Assembly (NCBI RefSeq): GCF_000711825.1
Contig: NZ_JONJ01000016.1
Span: 1-64,000 of the forward strand
Length of the DNA: 64,000 nucleotides
Direction: 5' to 3'
Source of the DNA: [Clostridium] aminophilum DSM 10710
Lineage (GTDB): Bacteria; Bacillota; Clostridia; Lachnospirales; Lachnospiraceae
This document shows, one piece after another, positions 1-7,560 of the stretch. The notes under the pieces are model-generated. The model saw only the letters and a program-made list of their open reading frames with translations. It did no database searches and had not been told where the DNA came from. The translations under genes and the position numbers were made by a program. Position 1 is the first letter of the stretch. Every line of letters begins with the position of its first letter.

Positions 1-391
1 TCTTTTGGGTATCAACGTACCATTTAATCGTTTCGGCGCTTACATTACCTGCTGTACTTACAAAGTAACTACGAGTCCACAGGCTTGGCATCGCTCTAAG
101 CTGTGGAAATTCTTCTCTAAGCAACAATGATGTACAACCTTTAATCTGCTTCATGATATTTGGAATACTCATAGTAGGCAACACACTCACAAAGATATGT
201 ACATGGTCTACATGACATTCAAAGGCAAGGATTTCAATTCCCTGTTTACTACATTCGGCGGTAGTAAGCTCTTTGAATCTGTCTTCAACACCTGGGATAT
301 TGAATATTTTCCTGCGGTATCGAGGGCAAAATACAAAATGATAGTTAATCAATGATACAGTTGTTTTGGTATGTATATATTCATTCTTCAT
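1..391 (-). CDS. tnpA: IS200/IS605 family transposase TnpA (3' end outside window)
   Basis: Reading the minus strand from the ATG at 391 gives 130 uninterrupted codons that run off the window edge. The product begins MKNEYIHTKTTVSLINYHFV and is a Y1 HUH single-strand transposase: the metal-binding HUH pair is His63-Val-His65 within ECHVDHVHIFV, and the likely nucleophile is Tyr125 in KWYVDTQ. Family members are about 140-155 residues, so only some 10-25 residues are missing. These enzymes excise and insert single-stranded DNA using hairpins at the element ends, and such a hairpin lies just outside this gene at 456-501. Base composition is AT-richer than the neighbouring genes, in keeping with a mobile element. 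Whether a tnpB lies beyond the edge cannot be seen. Confidence 0.88.
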   Translation of the reverse strand, partial: MKNEYIHTKTTVSLINYHFVFCPRYRRKIFNIPGVEDRFKELTTAECSKQGIEILAFECHVDHVHIFVSVLPTMSIPNIMKQIKGCTSLLLREEFPQLRAMPSLWTRSYFVSTAGNVSAETIKWYVDTQK

Positions 392-420
392 GAGTATATA
401 GTAGCATCTGCGTAGATGTT

Positions 421-501
421 AGACAATATATTGTCTACACATACCTAAAGAAAAAGCGGGCTGTCATCCTCACGGTTAAAACCGTGGGTTTTCTCGCCCG
501 C
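421..501. mobile_element. End region of the IS200/IS605 element with palindrome and hairpin
   Basis: Upstream of tnpA there is a perfect 16-bp palindrome (AGACAATATATTGTCT, 421-436) and a nested hairpin: an outer GCGGGC/GCCCGC stem (456-461 with 496-501) enclosing CACGGT/ACCGTG (471-476 with 481-486). Subterminal imperfect hairpins recognised by TnpA are typical of this family. The exact element boundary is inferred, since no empty site is available. Confidence 0.6.
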
Positions 502-534
502 ATAGGTTATAACAACGTCTGAAACCGGACTTCA

Positions 535-650
535 CTCTCCATCTCTTCCTTCCTCAGAGGAAGCCCCGCGGACTTTTCGTGCCGCCGTTCGTCACCGCAA
601 GGTAACATTTGCCACTCAGCGGCGTCCGCATCTGTCTTACTCTTGATCGC
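535..650. repeat. Dispersed intergenic stem-loop repeat, copy A
   Basis: This lies downstream of the minus-strand lipoprotein gene. It has a pyrimidine-rich block with CCTCAGAGG, a CCGCGGAC-TTTT motif, and a nested hairpin GCCGCC...GTCACC-GCAA-GGTAAC...CAGCGGC (581-623). The same nested hairpin recurs at 11671-11709 and 61707-61747. Confidence 0.6.
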
Positions 651-700
651 GGCAATCGCCAGGACTTCGTGAAGGCACAGGCCTTGTCAAATCACCGGCG

Positions 701-737
701 AAAAAAACGCTGCCCGCTTTTTGAATTGCGGACAGCG
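701..737 (-). terminator. Rho-independent terminator of the SIMPL-domain gene
   Basis: The stem CGCTGCCCGC (708-717) pairs imperfectly with GCGGACAGCG (728-737). On the minus strand it is followed by seven T residues (701-707), placing it about 60 bp past the stop of the lipoprotein gene. Confidence 0.8.
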
Positions 738-797
738 CTGTGCTTATCGTTCTGTCAGTCTCTTTTCTCCGTATCTTTTCTCCGTTTCTTTTCTCCA

Positions 798-1547
798 TCA
801 CTTCAGCTCGTATGTCACATTGACTTCCGCGCGAATTGCCTGTTCGCCCGGCTGAATGCTCACCATACTCTCCTGATCTTTCGTCATGCCGGATATCATA
901 CTGTTTGTCTGATAATACCGGGAGCTCTCATCCTCGTATCCTTCCGTCACTGTCTTAATCTCTCCCAGCGTCTTCCCGGATGCTTTTGCAAGAGCCTCTG
1001 CCTTTACATTTGACGCATCGATCGCCTGTTTTAACGCCTCCTGATATTTTTCATCATATTGACTGGATGAAAAACTGATCTCACTGACACTGTTGATCCC
1101 CGCCTGAACGCCTTTTGTCAAAATGGTGCCCACATCCTCAATCTTCTGGTCGGAGACCGTGAGCGTCGCCCCTACCTGGTATCCGATGATCTGCTGTGTA
1201 TTTCCGTATCCATAATCGTACTGCGGGTACATACTGTAATCAGAGGTACGGAGACTTTTCTCATCAATGTTCATCGACTTCAGCACCTCAATGACCTGAT
1301 TCATTTTCTCCGTATTTTCTTTCTGGGTTTCCTCAGCCGATGCGCCTTCCGTGTTCACGGAAAAAACGATCTTTGCAGTATCCGGAACGACATTTACGCT
1401 GCTCTTTCCGGTCACGGTGATCTGATTCGTTACCGCCTGCTCCTTCGCTGTCTGTGCGCCTGCTCCCGCTCCGGCGCATCCGGCCGCACTGATCATCAGA
1501 AGTGCCGCTGCCGCCACTGCTGTTTTCTTATATCCTGTTTTTTTCAT
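798..1547 (-). CDS. SIMPL-domain (DUF541) lipoprotein
   Basis: The 249-residue product starts with a lipoprotein signal (MKKTGYKKTAVAAAALLMIS then AAGC, lipidated Cys24) and continues as a SIMPL/DUF541 domain, seen in ITVTGKSSVNVVPDTAKIVF near residue 43 and in the repeated alternation of amphipathic strands and helices. Members of this family (BP26, YggE) are periplasmic or surface proteins that form ring-like oligomers and have been linked to oxidative stress, but their biochemical role is unclear. Here it would sit on the outer face of the membrane. RBS GGAGG precedes the ATG. The gene stands alone, with its own terminator at 701-737. The family call is firm; the function is open. Confidence 0.85.
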   Translation of the reverse strand: MKKTGYKKTAVAAAALLMISAAGCAGAGAGAQTAKEQAVTNQITVTGKSSVNVVPDTAKIVFSVNTEGASAEETQKENTEKMNQVIEVLKSMNIDEKSLRTSDYSMYPQYDYGYGNTQQIIGYQVGATLTVSDQKIEDVGTILTKGVQAGINSVSEISFSSSQYDEKYQEALKQAIDASNVKAEALAKASGKTLGEIKTVTEGYEDESSRYYQTNSMISGMTKDQESMVSIQPGEQAIRAEVNVTYELK

Positions 1548-1686
1548 CTTATCCTCCTGTTCGACTGCATTTTTCAGACATTATTCTTTCTTCCATGCAT
1601 CACTATTATATCAGAAGACTGCTCTGCCAAGTCTTTCTTTCGCCTGACAATATACTTGATAAGTTATTACAAAATTTTTCGTTTTT

Positions 1687-1756
1687 ATTGTACTAATGCA
1701 TTGACACAACGATCAGTGCGTGTTATTATCCCATTGTACTAATTCAGTAACACAAT
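1687..1756 (+). promoter_or_regulatory. Paired candidate GntR operators
   Basis: Two copies of ATTGTACTAAT...ACAA occur: 1687-1710 (ATTGT-N14-ACAAC), which overlaps the -35 box, and 1733-1756 (ATTGT-N14-ACAAT), just after the -10 box. They begin 46 bp apart. The position suits repression by the gene product directly downstream; binding is inferred. Confidence 0.6.
1701..1729 (+). promoter_or_regulatory. Sigma-A promoter of the GntR-ABC operon
   Basis: The -35 TTGACA (1701-1706) and -10 TATTAT (1724-1729) boxes are separated by exactly 17 bp, about 60 bp upstream of the GntR start. Confidence 0.8.
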
Positions 1757-1791
1757 CATCTAAAATCCTATCCTGAATGGAGGCATACATG

Positions 1792-2178
1792 ATGAAATGG
1801 GAATTCAAAGATGGTATTCCGATTTATCTCCAGATCATTTCACATATGCGAAATGACATCGCCAGCGGCGTCATGCCGCCCGGAAGCCGGATTCCTCCGG
1901 TCCGGGCCTTTGCCGGAGAAATCGGCGTCAATCCAAATACCATGCAGCGGGCCCTTACGCAGCTGGAGTCAGAAGGGCTCCTCTACACACAGCGAACCAA
2001 TGGACGATTTGTAACGGAGGATGAGAGCGTAATGAAAAAACTTCGAGACGATCTGAGTGAAGCCTATATCCGTGAACTCTTTCGAAATCTTGAGCGGCTC
2101 GGAATGAACCGCGGGGACATTGTGGAGGCGGTCAGCCGATGGGGAAAACAGCCGGAAGACGCACCTGCCGGAAAATAA
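1792..2178 (+). CDS. GntR family (YtrA-type) transcriptional regulator
   Basis: The product of about 128 residues has an N-terminal winged helix-turn-helix of the GntR class (KWEFKDGIPIYLQIISHMRN, then SRIPPVRAFAGEIGVNPNTM) and only a short helical tail instead of a large ligand domain, as in the YtrA subfamily. Such regulators usually repress their own operon with an adjacent ABC exporter, which is what follows here. GGAGG at 1779-1783 sits 8 bp before the ATG at 1792; the ATG at 1777 lies upstream of that site and is unlikely, and 1789 is the alternative. Paired operator-like repeats straddle the promoter. Function is inferred from family and context. Confidence 0.88.
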   Translation: MKWEFKDGIPIYLQIISHMRNDIASGVMPPGSRIPPVRAFAGEIGVNPNTMQRALTQLESEGLLYTQRTNGRFVTEDESVMKKLRDDLSEAYIRELFRNLERLGMNRGDIVEAVSRWGKQPEDAPAGK

Positions 2179-2378
2179 GGAAACCGGTATTTCTTCCATA
2201 ATCAAACCGGCACATATATTCCGCACTTCGTGCTCCGCGATCGTTTGTCCGGCAAATATCCGGCAATGCAGAATGTACGATTCACGGTTGCCACGCCGTC
2301 ATGCGGCGGAATACAGTTTCTTAAAGAATATGTTTTTATGAAAAGAAAAGGAAATTTCGAAAAGAAAGGAAAATTGGA

Positions 2379-3089
2379 ATGAGTCTTCTTGAATGCAGAG
2401 GTTTAACCAAACAATACGGCCGAAAAGCCGCGCTTTCCTGTGTCGATCTGACGCTCGAAAGCGGACGGATCGTCGGCCTTGCCGGGCCAAACGGCAGCGG
2501 AAAAACAACAATGATCAAACTGATTCAGCATCTTCTGACGCCGACCTCCGGAGAAATACTGGTGGATGGAAAACATCCGGGAACGGAGACAAAAAAGATC
2601 GTATCCTATCTTCCGGACCGGGATTTTCTTCCGGACTGGATGAGCGTGCGTGATCTTCTCACGTTCTATGAAAAATTTTTCGCCGATTTCAACCGTGAAA
2701 AAGCCCTTAACATGCTCTCTCACCTGCAGCTGGAAACCGGAGACAATACCCCGCTGAAAAAGATGTCCAAGGGAACCCGCGAAAAAGTTCAGCTGATCCT
2801 GACGATGAGCAGGGATGCCAAAGTCTACCTGCTCGACGAGCCGATCGCCGGCGTTGATCCGGCGACCCGGGATTACATTATCCGGACGATCATCACCAAC
2901 TACAGTGAAAATGCGCTCGTCCTCATCTCCACGCATCTGATCGCCGATGTGGAGCCGGTTCTGGACGAGGTCATTTTCTTAAAAGATGGATCGATTTATC
3001 TGCACGAAAGCACCGATTCGATCCGTGAACGTACCGGACAGAGTATTGATCATTATTTCAGGGAGGTATTCAAATGCTCGGAAAACTGA
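2379..3089 (+). CDS. ABC transporter ATP-binding protein
   Basis: The 236-residue ATPase has Walker A GPNGSGKT (residues 36-43), a signature-like MSKGTREKVQL and Walker B VYLLDEP followed by IAGVD. It belongs to the BcrA/YtrB-like group of export or resistance ABC ATPases that pair with a separate membrane subunit. The signature SKGTREK deviates from LSGGQ in the way common for this group. It overlaps the permease gene by 16 bp, so the two are translationally linked. With the upstream YtrA-type regulator this looks like a three-gene stress-responsive export system, for example for envelope-active compounds; the substrate cannot be told. Confidence 0.9.
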   Translation: MSLLECRGLTKQYGRKAALSCVDLTLESGRIVGLAGPNGSGKTTMIKLIQHLLTPTSGEILVDGKHPGTETKKIVSYLPDRDFLPDWMSVRDLLTFYEKFFADFNREKALNMLSHLQLETGDNTPLKKMSKGTREKVQLILTMSRDAKVYLLDEPIAGVDPATRDYIIRTIITNYSENALVLISTHLIADVEPVLDEVIFLKDGSIYLHESTDSIRERTGQSIDHYFREVFKCSEN

Positions 3090-3883
3090 TTTCTTATGAA
3101 ATGAAAGCATTCGGCAGAATCATGCTGCCGCTCTATGGCGCGCTGCTCGTTTTATCCATTATTCTTGGTATCGGATTTCAGACCTTTCCGCAAACGGTTC
3201 TCTCCGGAAGAGGCTTTGCCGGCTTCGGTTTCCTCACGCTGGTCTTCCTCTTTGTCTCGGTCTGCATCGCGATCTTTGTCATGACCGCCACGCTTGCGGT
3301 AACCCGGTTCTGGAAAAATCTGATGGGACATGAGGGATACCTGATGTTCTCTCTTCCGGCCGGGATCGGCACGATCATATCGGCAAAGACCATATCCGTG
3401 CTGATCTGGAGTGCGCTCTCCGCAATCAGCGGAGTATTATCCATGATGATCTTCGCCATGTTCTTCATTCGGGAAATCCCCTCCAACGATGAACTGATGC
3501 GAATGATCCGGATTATCATGGATCGTCTTGGCACTTATCTGCCGGATCTGACCATGTTCCTGATCCTGATCGCCGTCGCTCTCGCTTTCTTTATTATGCG
3601 AATCTATGCGTCCATCGCCATCGGCTGTCAGTGGACCAGCCACCGCCTGATCGGAAGCGTTCTCGCTTTTATCGGTCTTCAGATCCTTGAAAACGGAATC
3701 GGCTCCATCCTGCTGGAGAGCGGTTACCTCGTCACGGAACTGAGCGAGCTCTTCTGGAACCTCGCCCACAACTGCAGTTCCGTCGGACTTCAGGCAATCT
3801 TTATCGTAAGCCTTCTGATCGGAACACTGATTTACGGTGCGGTCACCTATTACTTTATTGACCGCCGTCTGAATCTGGAGTAA
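3074..3883 (+). CDS. ABC transporter permease
   Basis: The 269-residue integral membrane protein has about six hydrophobic segments, starting at residue 14 (RIMLPLYGALLVLSIILGIG), and no recognisable catalytic motifs. It starts inside the end of the ATPase gene with its own GGAGG 7 bp ahead of the ATG at 3074. It is the probable membrane partner of the upstream ATPase; the two together form the transporter. A strong terminator follows at 3951-4003. The export direction is inferred from the YtrA-type regulator and the absence of a binding protein. Confidence 0.85.
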   Translation: MLGKLISYEMKAFGRIMLPLYGALLVLSIILGIGFQTFPQTVLSGRGFAGFGFLTLVFLFVSVCIAIFVMTATLAVTRFWKNLMGHEGYLMFSLPAGIGTIISAKTISVLIWSALSAISGVLSMMIFAMFFIREIPSNDELMRMIRIIMDRLGTYLPDLTMFLILIAVALAFFIMRIYASIAIGCQWTSHRLIGSVLAFIGLQILENGIGSILLESGYLVTELSELFWNLAHNCSSVGLQAIFIVSLLIGTLIYGAVTYYFIDRRLNLE

Positions 3884-3950
3884 TTCCGGCGGGATCTCAC
3901 CGAAGTAACGTCGGATTGCCTGCCCGAATCTCACATACATTTTTCACCTG

Positions 3951-4003
3951 AAAAGCCTGTAAAGTTCTCTCCCTCCGGAGAGGTGCTTTACGGGCTTTTA
4001 GTT
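3951..4003 (+). terminator. Terminator of the GntR-ABC operon
   Basis: The stem AAAAGCCTGTAAAG pairs with CTTTACGGGCTTTT around an inner CTCTCC/GGAGAG hairpin and ends in a T-rich run. Confidence 0.85.
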
Positions 4004-4176
4004 TCACTTTCTCTCCTTTCTTTACTTAACCGTGCGCCGGTCTTGCGCGCAGGATCCGGATCTCCGCCAACCGGCGTTATTTCAGTAATCTAAAACACTT
4101 GACGTTCCGCTTATACTAATGATAACTTTATGTTTTAATACGATAAACGAAGCGCCCTCCCCGGCGCCGATCTGTT

Positions 4177-4200
4177 CCGATACCGATACCGATACCAATA
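4177..4200 (+). repeat. Hexanucleotide repeat in the 5' leader of the P-type ATPase
   Basis: CCGATA occurs three times in tandem (4177-4194), followed by a fourth degenerate copy CCAATA. The array ends 10 bp before the AGGAG ribosome binding site. Confidence 0.7.
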
Positions 4201-4220
4201 TCGATCCCTCAGGAGTCTTT

Positions 4221-6839
4221 ATGAAAAACTGGCATACACTCACAGAAGAAAAAACCCTCGAATCTCTCGCTTCCCGACGCAGCGGTCTGACCGGAAATGA
4301 AGCCGAAGAGCTTCTGACGAAATGCGGCCCGAACGCGCTTGCGGAAGAAAAGAAAGAAAGTGCTCTTCGCATCTTTCTCGGACAGTTCCATGATCTCATG
4401 GTCAATATTCTCATCATCGCCGCTCTGATCTCAATGATGACCGGCGACACGGAAAGCACCCTGGTCATCTTCACGGTTCTAATCCTGAACGCGCTCCTCG
4501 GAACCGTTCAGCAGATCCGCGCCGAAAAGTCACTGGATGCGCTGAAAGCGCTCTCTTCCCCCTCCGCCAAAGTAATCCGCGACGGTCACCGCGTGGAGAT
4601 TGATTCCGTCCGGATCGTTCCGGGGGACATTCTCATCGCCGAGGCCGGCGATCTGATCGTCGCCGACGGAAGGATTCTGGAGAACTATTCTCTTCAGGTC
4701 AATGAGAGCTCCCTCACCGGAGAATCCACCAATGTGGATAAGACCGACGGGGTTCTTCCGGAAGATCTTCCTCTCGCCGACCGGACCAATATGGTCTACT
4801 CCGGTTCCCTCGTCACATACGGCCGCGCGGTGATCGCGGTCACAGAGACCGGAATGAATACCGAAATCGGAAAAATTGCCGATCTGATGAATCAGACCAA
4901 AGACCGGAAAACTCCCCTTCAGCGCAGTCTGGACGATTTTTCGGCAAAACTTGCCGCCGGCATTCTTGCCATCTCGGCCTTTCTCTTTGTGCTCGGAATC
5001 TTCCGCGGAATGACGATCCTGAATTCCCTGCTCTTCGCGGTCGCTCTGGCTGTCGCAGCGATTCCGGAAGCACTGAACTCCATCGTCACCATTGTCCAGG
5101 CCATGGGCACACAGAAAATGGCCAGACAGAACGCGGTCATCCGAAAACTCAGCGCGGTGGAATCCCTTGGCTCCGTCTCGGTCATCTGCTCGGACAAGAC
5201 CGGAACGCTCACGCAGAACAAGATGACGGTTCAGGAAATCTATGTCGGTGGCCAGCTTCTCCGGGCAGAGAATCTGAATATGCACAGCCAGACCCACCGG
5301 TATCTTCTCTACGGAGCCGTCCTTACGAACGATTCCACCCTCTCCCACGGGAAAGGAATCGGCGATCCGACGGAATATGCGCTTCTGGAAATGTATAACA
5401 AAGTGAAGGGACTCGCCCAGGAGGACGACGGCCTCCGCCTGACCTACGAGGATCTCCGCACCCTCCTCAGCCGGACCGGTGAGGTGCCGTTCGATTCCGA
5501 CCGGAAACTGATGAGCACGAAACATTCCATTCACGGAAGTCCCACGGTCTTCACCAAAGGCGCAGTCGATGTGCTTCTGGAGCGGTGCGACCGGATTCGT
5601 ATCTCCGACGACCGGATTCTTCCCATGACGGAGGATGACCGCCGGCAGATTCTTCAGCAGAATGAAACATTCGCCGAAAACGGCCTTCGCGTTCTCGGTT
5701 TCGCCTACAAGGAATCCGATGAGGATCTGACCGCCGAAACCGAATATCACTATACCTTTCTCGGCCTGATCTCCGAGATGGACCCGCCCCGCCCGGAATC
5801 GGCAGACGCCATTCGCCGTGCCCGGGAGGCCGGTATCCGCACCGTCATGATCACCGGAGATCACAAGGTGACCGCCGCCGCAATCGCAAAGACAATCGGA
5901 ATTTTCCGTGACGGAGACCTGGCCGTGACCGGTCTGGAGCTGGACGCCATGAGCGAGAAGGAACTCGAAGACAAGATCGAAAAGATTGCGGTCTACGCCC
6001 GAGTTTCACCGGAGAATAAGATCCGCATCGTCGAGGCATGGCAGAAGAAAGGCAAAATCGTATCCATGACCGGGGACGGTGTCAATGACGCACCGGCATT
6101 AAAAAAAGCCGACATCGGCGTGGCGATGGGAATCACCGGCACGGAAGTATCCAAAGATGCTGCTTCCATGATTCTGCAGGATGACGATTTCGCCACGATC
6201 ATCAAGGCGGTTGCCCACGGGCGGACGATCTATGAAAATATCAAAAATGCCGTCCTCTACCTGCTCTCGGGAAATCTGTCCGCCATCGTTGCAGTGCTGT
6301 ACACATCGCTGTCCGCACTTCCGCTTCCGTTTCTGCCGGTTCAGCTCCTCTTCATCAATCTGGTGACGGATTCGCTCCCTGCACTCGCCATCGGAATGGA
6401 ACCGGGAGCGGCCGATATCCTGAAACGTAAGCCGCGTGATCCGAAGGAAGGTCTCATGGACAAAAGTTTTGTCACCAAAATGATCCTGCAGGGACTCCTG
6501 ATCGCCTGCGCCGTCATCGCAGCCTACCGGATGGGACTTCGCGAATCCGACCGAATGGCCTGTTCCATGGCATTCCTCACGCTGACCGGAGCAAGACTTC
6601 TGCACGGCTTTAACTGCCGTCAGAACGCCAGCCTCCTGCGGCTTGGCCTGACCAGCAACCCTTACAGCCTTGGTGCGTTCGGTCTCGGCCTTCTCCTGAT
6701 TGCCTTCACGGCATTCACCGGAGTGGGACGGAGTCTCTTTTCCGTCTCAGTCCTGGACACTCCGCACATCGCGCTCATTGCGCTCTGTGCCGTCATCCCG
6801 ACGATCATAATCCAGATTGTGAAAATTGTAAGAGACTGA
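4221..6839 (+). CDS. P-type cation-transporting ATPase (calcium type, P2)
   Basis: The 872-residue product is a complete P-type ATPase. It has an N-terminal cation-ATPase domain, TGES (166-169) of the actuator, the phosphorylation site DKTGTLT with Asp325, and the hinge GDGVNDAP (618-625). About ten transmembrane segments include the ion-binding AAIPEALNSIV in M4 and the C-terminal cation ATPase domain. It most resembles bacterial SERCA/PMCA-like Ca2+ exporters; another divalent cation is possible. An in-frame ATG at 4119 would add 34 residues, but AGGAG (4211-4215) lies 5 bp before 4221 and the extension does not resemble the family. It is monocistronic, with a hexanucleotide repeat in its leader. 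Confidence 0.9.
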   Translation: MKNWHTLTEEKTLESLASRRSGLTGNEAEELLTKCGPNALAEEKKESALRIFLGQFHDLMVNILIIAALISMMTGDTESTLVIFTVLILNALLGTVQQIRAEKSLDALKALSSPSAKVIRDGHRVEIDSVRIVPGDILIAEAGDLIVADGRILENYSLQVNESSLTGESTNVDKTDGVLPEDLPLADRTNMVYSGSLVTYGRAVIAVTETGMNTEIGKIADLMNQTKDRKTPLQRSLDDFSAKLAAGILAISAFLFVLGIFRGMTILNSLLFAVALAVAAIPEALNSIVTIVQAMGTQKMARQNAVIRKLSAVESLGSVSVICSDKTGTLTQNKMTVQEIYVGGQLLRAENLNMHSQTHRYLLYGAVLTNDSTLSHGKGIGDPTEYALLEMYNKVKGLAQEDDGLRLTYEDLRTLLSRTGEVPFDSDRKLMSTKHSIHGSPTVFTKGAVDVLLERCDRIRISDDRILPMTEDDRRQILQQNETFAENGLRVLGFAYKESDEDLTAETEYHYTFLGLISEMDPPRPESADAIRRAREAGIRTVMITGDHKVTAAAIAKTIGIFRDGDLAVTGLELDAMSEKELEDKIEKIAVYARVSPENKIRIVEAWQKKGKIVSMTGDGVNDAPALKKADIGVAMGITGTEVSKDAASMILQDDDFATIIKAVAHGRTIYENIKNAVLYLLSGNLSAIVAVLYTSLSALPLPFLPVQLLFINLVTDSLPALAIGMEPGAADILKRKPRDPKEGLMDKSFVTKMILQGLLIACAVIAAYRMGLRESDRMACSMAFLTLTGARLLHGFNCRQNASLLRLGLTSNPYSLGAFGLGLLLIAFTAFTGVGRSLFSVSVLDTPHIALIALCAVIPTIIIQIVKIVRD

Positions 6840-6878
6840 TCCCGCAGGATGGCCGATTGCCGGTCTTTTGCTACAATA

Positions 6879-6897
6879 TTGTGACATTGTGTCACAA
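6879..6897. promoter_or_regulatory. Inverted repeat, possible operator
   Basis: TTGTGAC (6879-6885) and GTCACAA (6891-6897) form a 7-bp inverted repeat about 80 bp upstream of the promoter-like TTTACA/TATAAA boxes (6977-7003) of the small wall protein. The protein that binds it is unknown. Confidence 0.35.
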
Positions 6898-7080
6898 ATA
6901 CGTCATCATTTTGTAAGATTGCCCGAAAACCATTGATTTTACTGCATTTTCGTCCTTTTGTAACCTTTTGGCCAAGTTTACATGAAAGTTTTTTTGCTAT
7001 AAAATTGATTCTGTTCACATCATATTGTGATACTTCAGATTTTGCATGTTCATTCATGCCAATCATGAAAGGGGAAAAAC

Positions 7081-7446
7081 ATGAAAAAAAGAATCGCTTT
7101 TGTAGCAATGATCCTCGCTTTGTCTGCAGGTTCCGTCCTTCCGGCATTTGCGGGGCAGTGGAAAAGTTCCGGTAAGACACGCTGGTATCAGTTTGACGAC
7201 GGCTCTTATCCGAAGGAGAAGTGGGAACTGATCGATGGCACATGGTACTTCTTTAACGATAACGGATATCTCTTCCGCGGATGGCACAATATCAAGGGTT
7301 ACTGGTACTACTTCGATGGTGACGGCCGTATGCTCGCAAACACCTGGGTCGGAGATTACTATGTCGGCTCCACCGGTGCCATGCTCGCAGACTGCATCAC
7401 TCCGGACGGCTATCGCGTCGGTCAGGACGGAAAGTGGATCCCGTAA
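7081..7446 (+). CDS. Small secreted protein with choline-binding-type wall repeats
   Basis: The 121-residue precursor has a Sec signal peptide (residues 1-25, cleavage after AFA). The mature part of about 96 residues is made almost entirely of aromatic-rich cell wall binding repeats, such as GTWYFFNDNGYLFRGWHNI and KGYWYYFDGDGRMLANTW. There is no catalytic domain, so it is probably a wall-bound decoration or adaptor. AAGGGG precedes the ATG. The gene stands alone behind a 240-bp AT-rich region and ends in a very strong bidirectional terminator. The repeats are the same type as in the GH25 protein at 59687-61651. Confidence 0.85.
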   Translation: MKKRIAFVAMILALSAGSVLPAFAGQWKSSGKTRWYQFDDGSYPKEKWELIDGTWYFFNDNGYLFRGWHNIKGYWYYFDGDGRMLANTWVGDYYVGSTGAMLADCITPDGYRVGQDGKWIP

Positions 7447-7500
7447 TCGGATTGGCGATACGAATCGTTATATTTATGGTCATATTCATGGCTATATAAA

Positions 7501-7540
7501 AGAACAGAGTTTCCGGCAAGCGGGCCGGAAACTCTGTTCT
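7501..7540. terminator. Bidirectional terminator, perfect 16-bp stem
   Basis: AGAACAGAGTTTCCGG (7501-7516) and its exact reverse complement (7525-7540) flank an 8-nt loop. It separates the convergent wall-protein and FtsH-type genes. Confidence 0.9.
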
Positions 7541-7560
7541 TCTTATATATATCAAACCCG

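Noticed and set aside
609-1013. 134-codon plus-strand frame
   Set aside because: It spans repeat copy A, a terminator and the 3' end of the SIMPL-domain gene on the other strand, and has no ribosome binding site.
4119-4220. 34-residue N-terminal extension of the P-type ATPase
   Set aside because: The extension includes the hexanucleotide repeat and the ribosome binding site of the downstream ATG and does not resemble P-type ATPases.
4530-5864. 444-codon minus-strand frame opposite the P-type ATPase
   Set aside because: It is an antisense shadow of a firmly identified gene, without family resemblance or ribosome binding site. The same applies to 22066-23637, 33156-34448, 26625-27527, 60128-61384 and 17329-18228.
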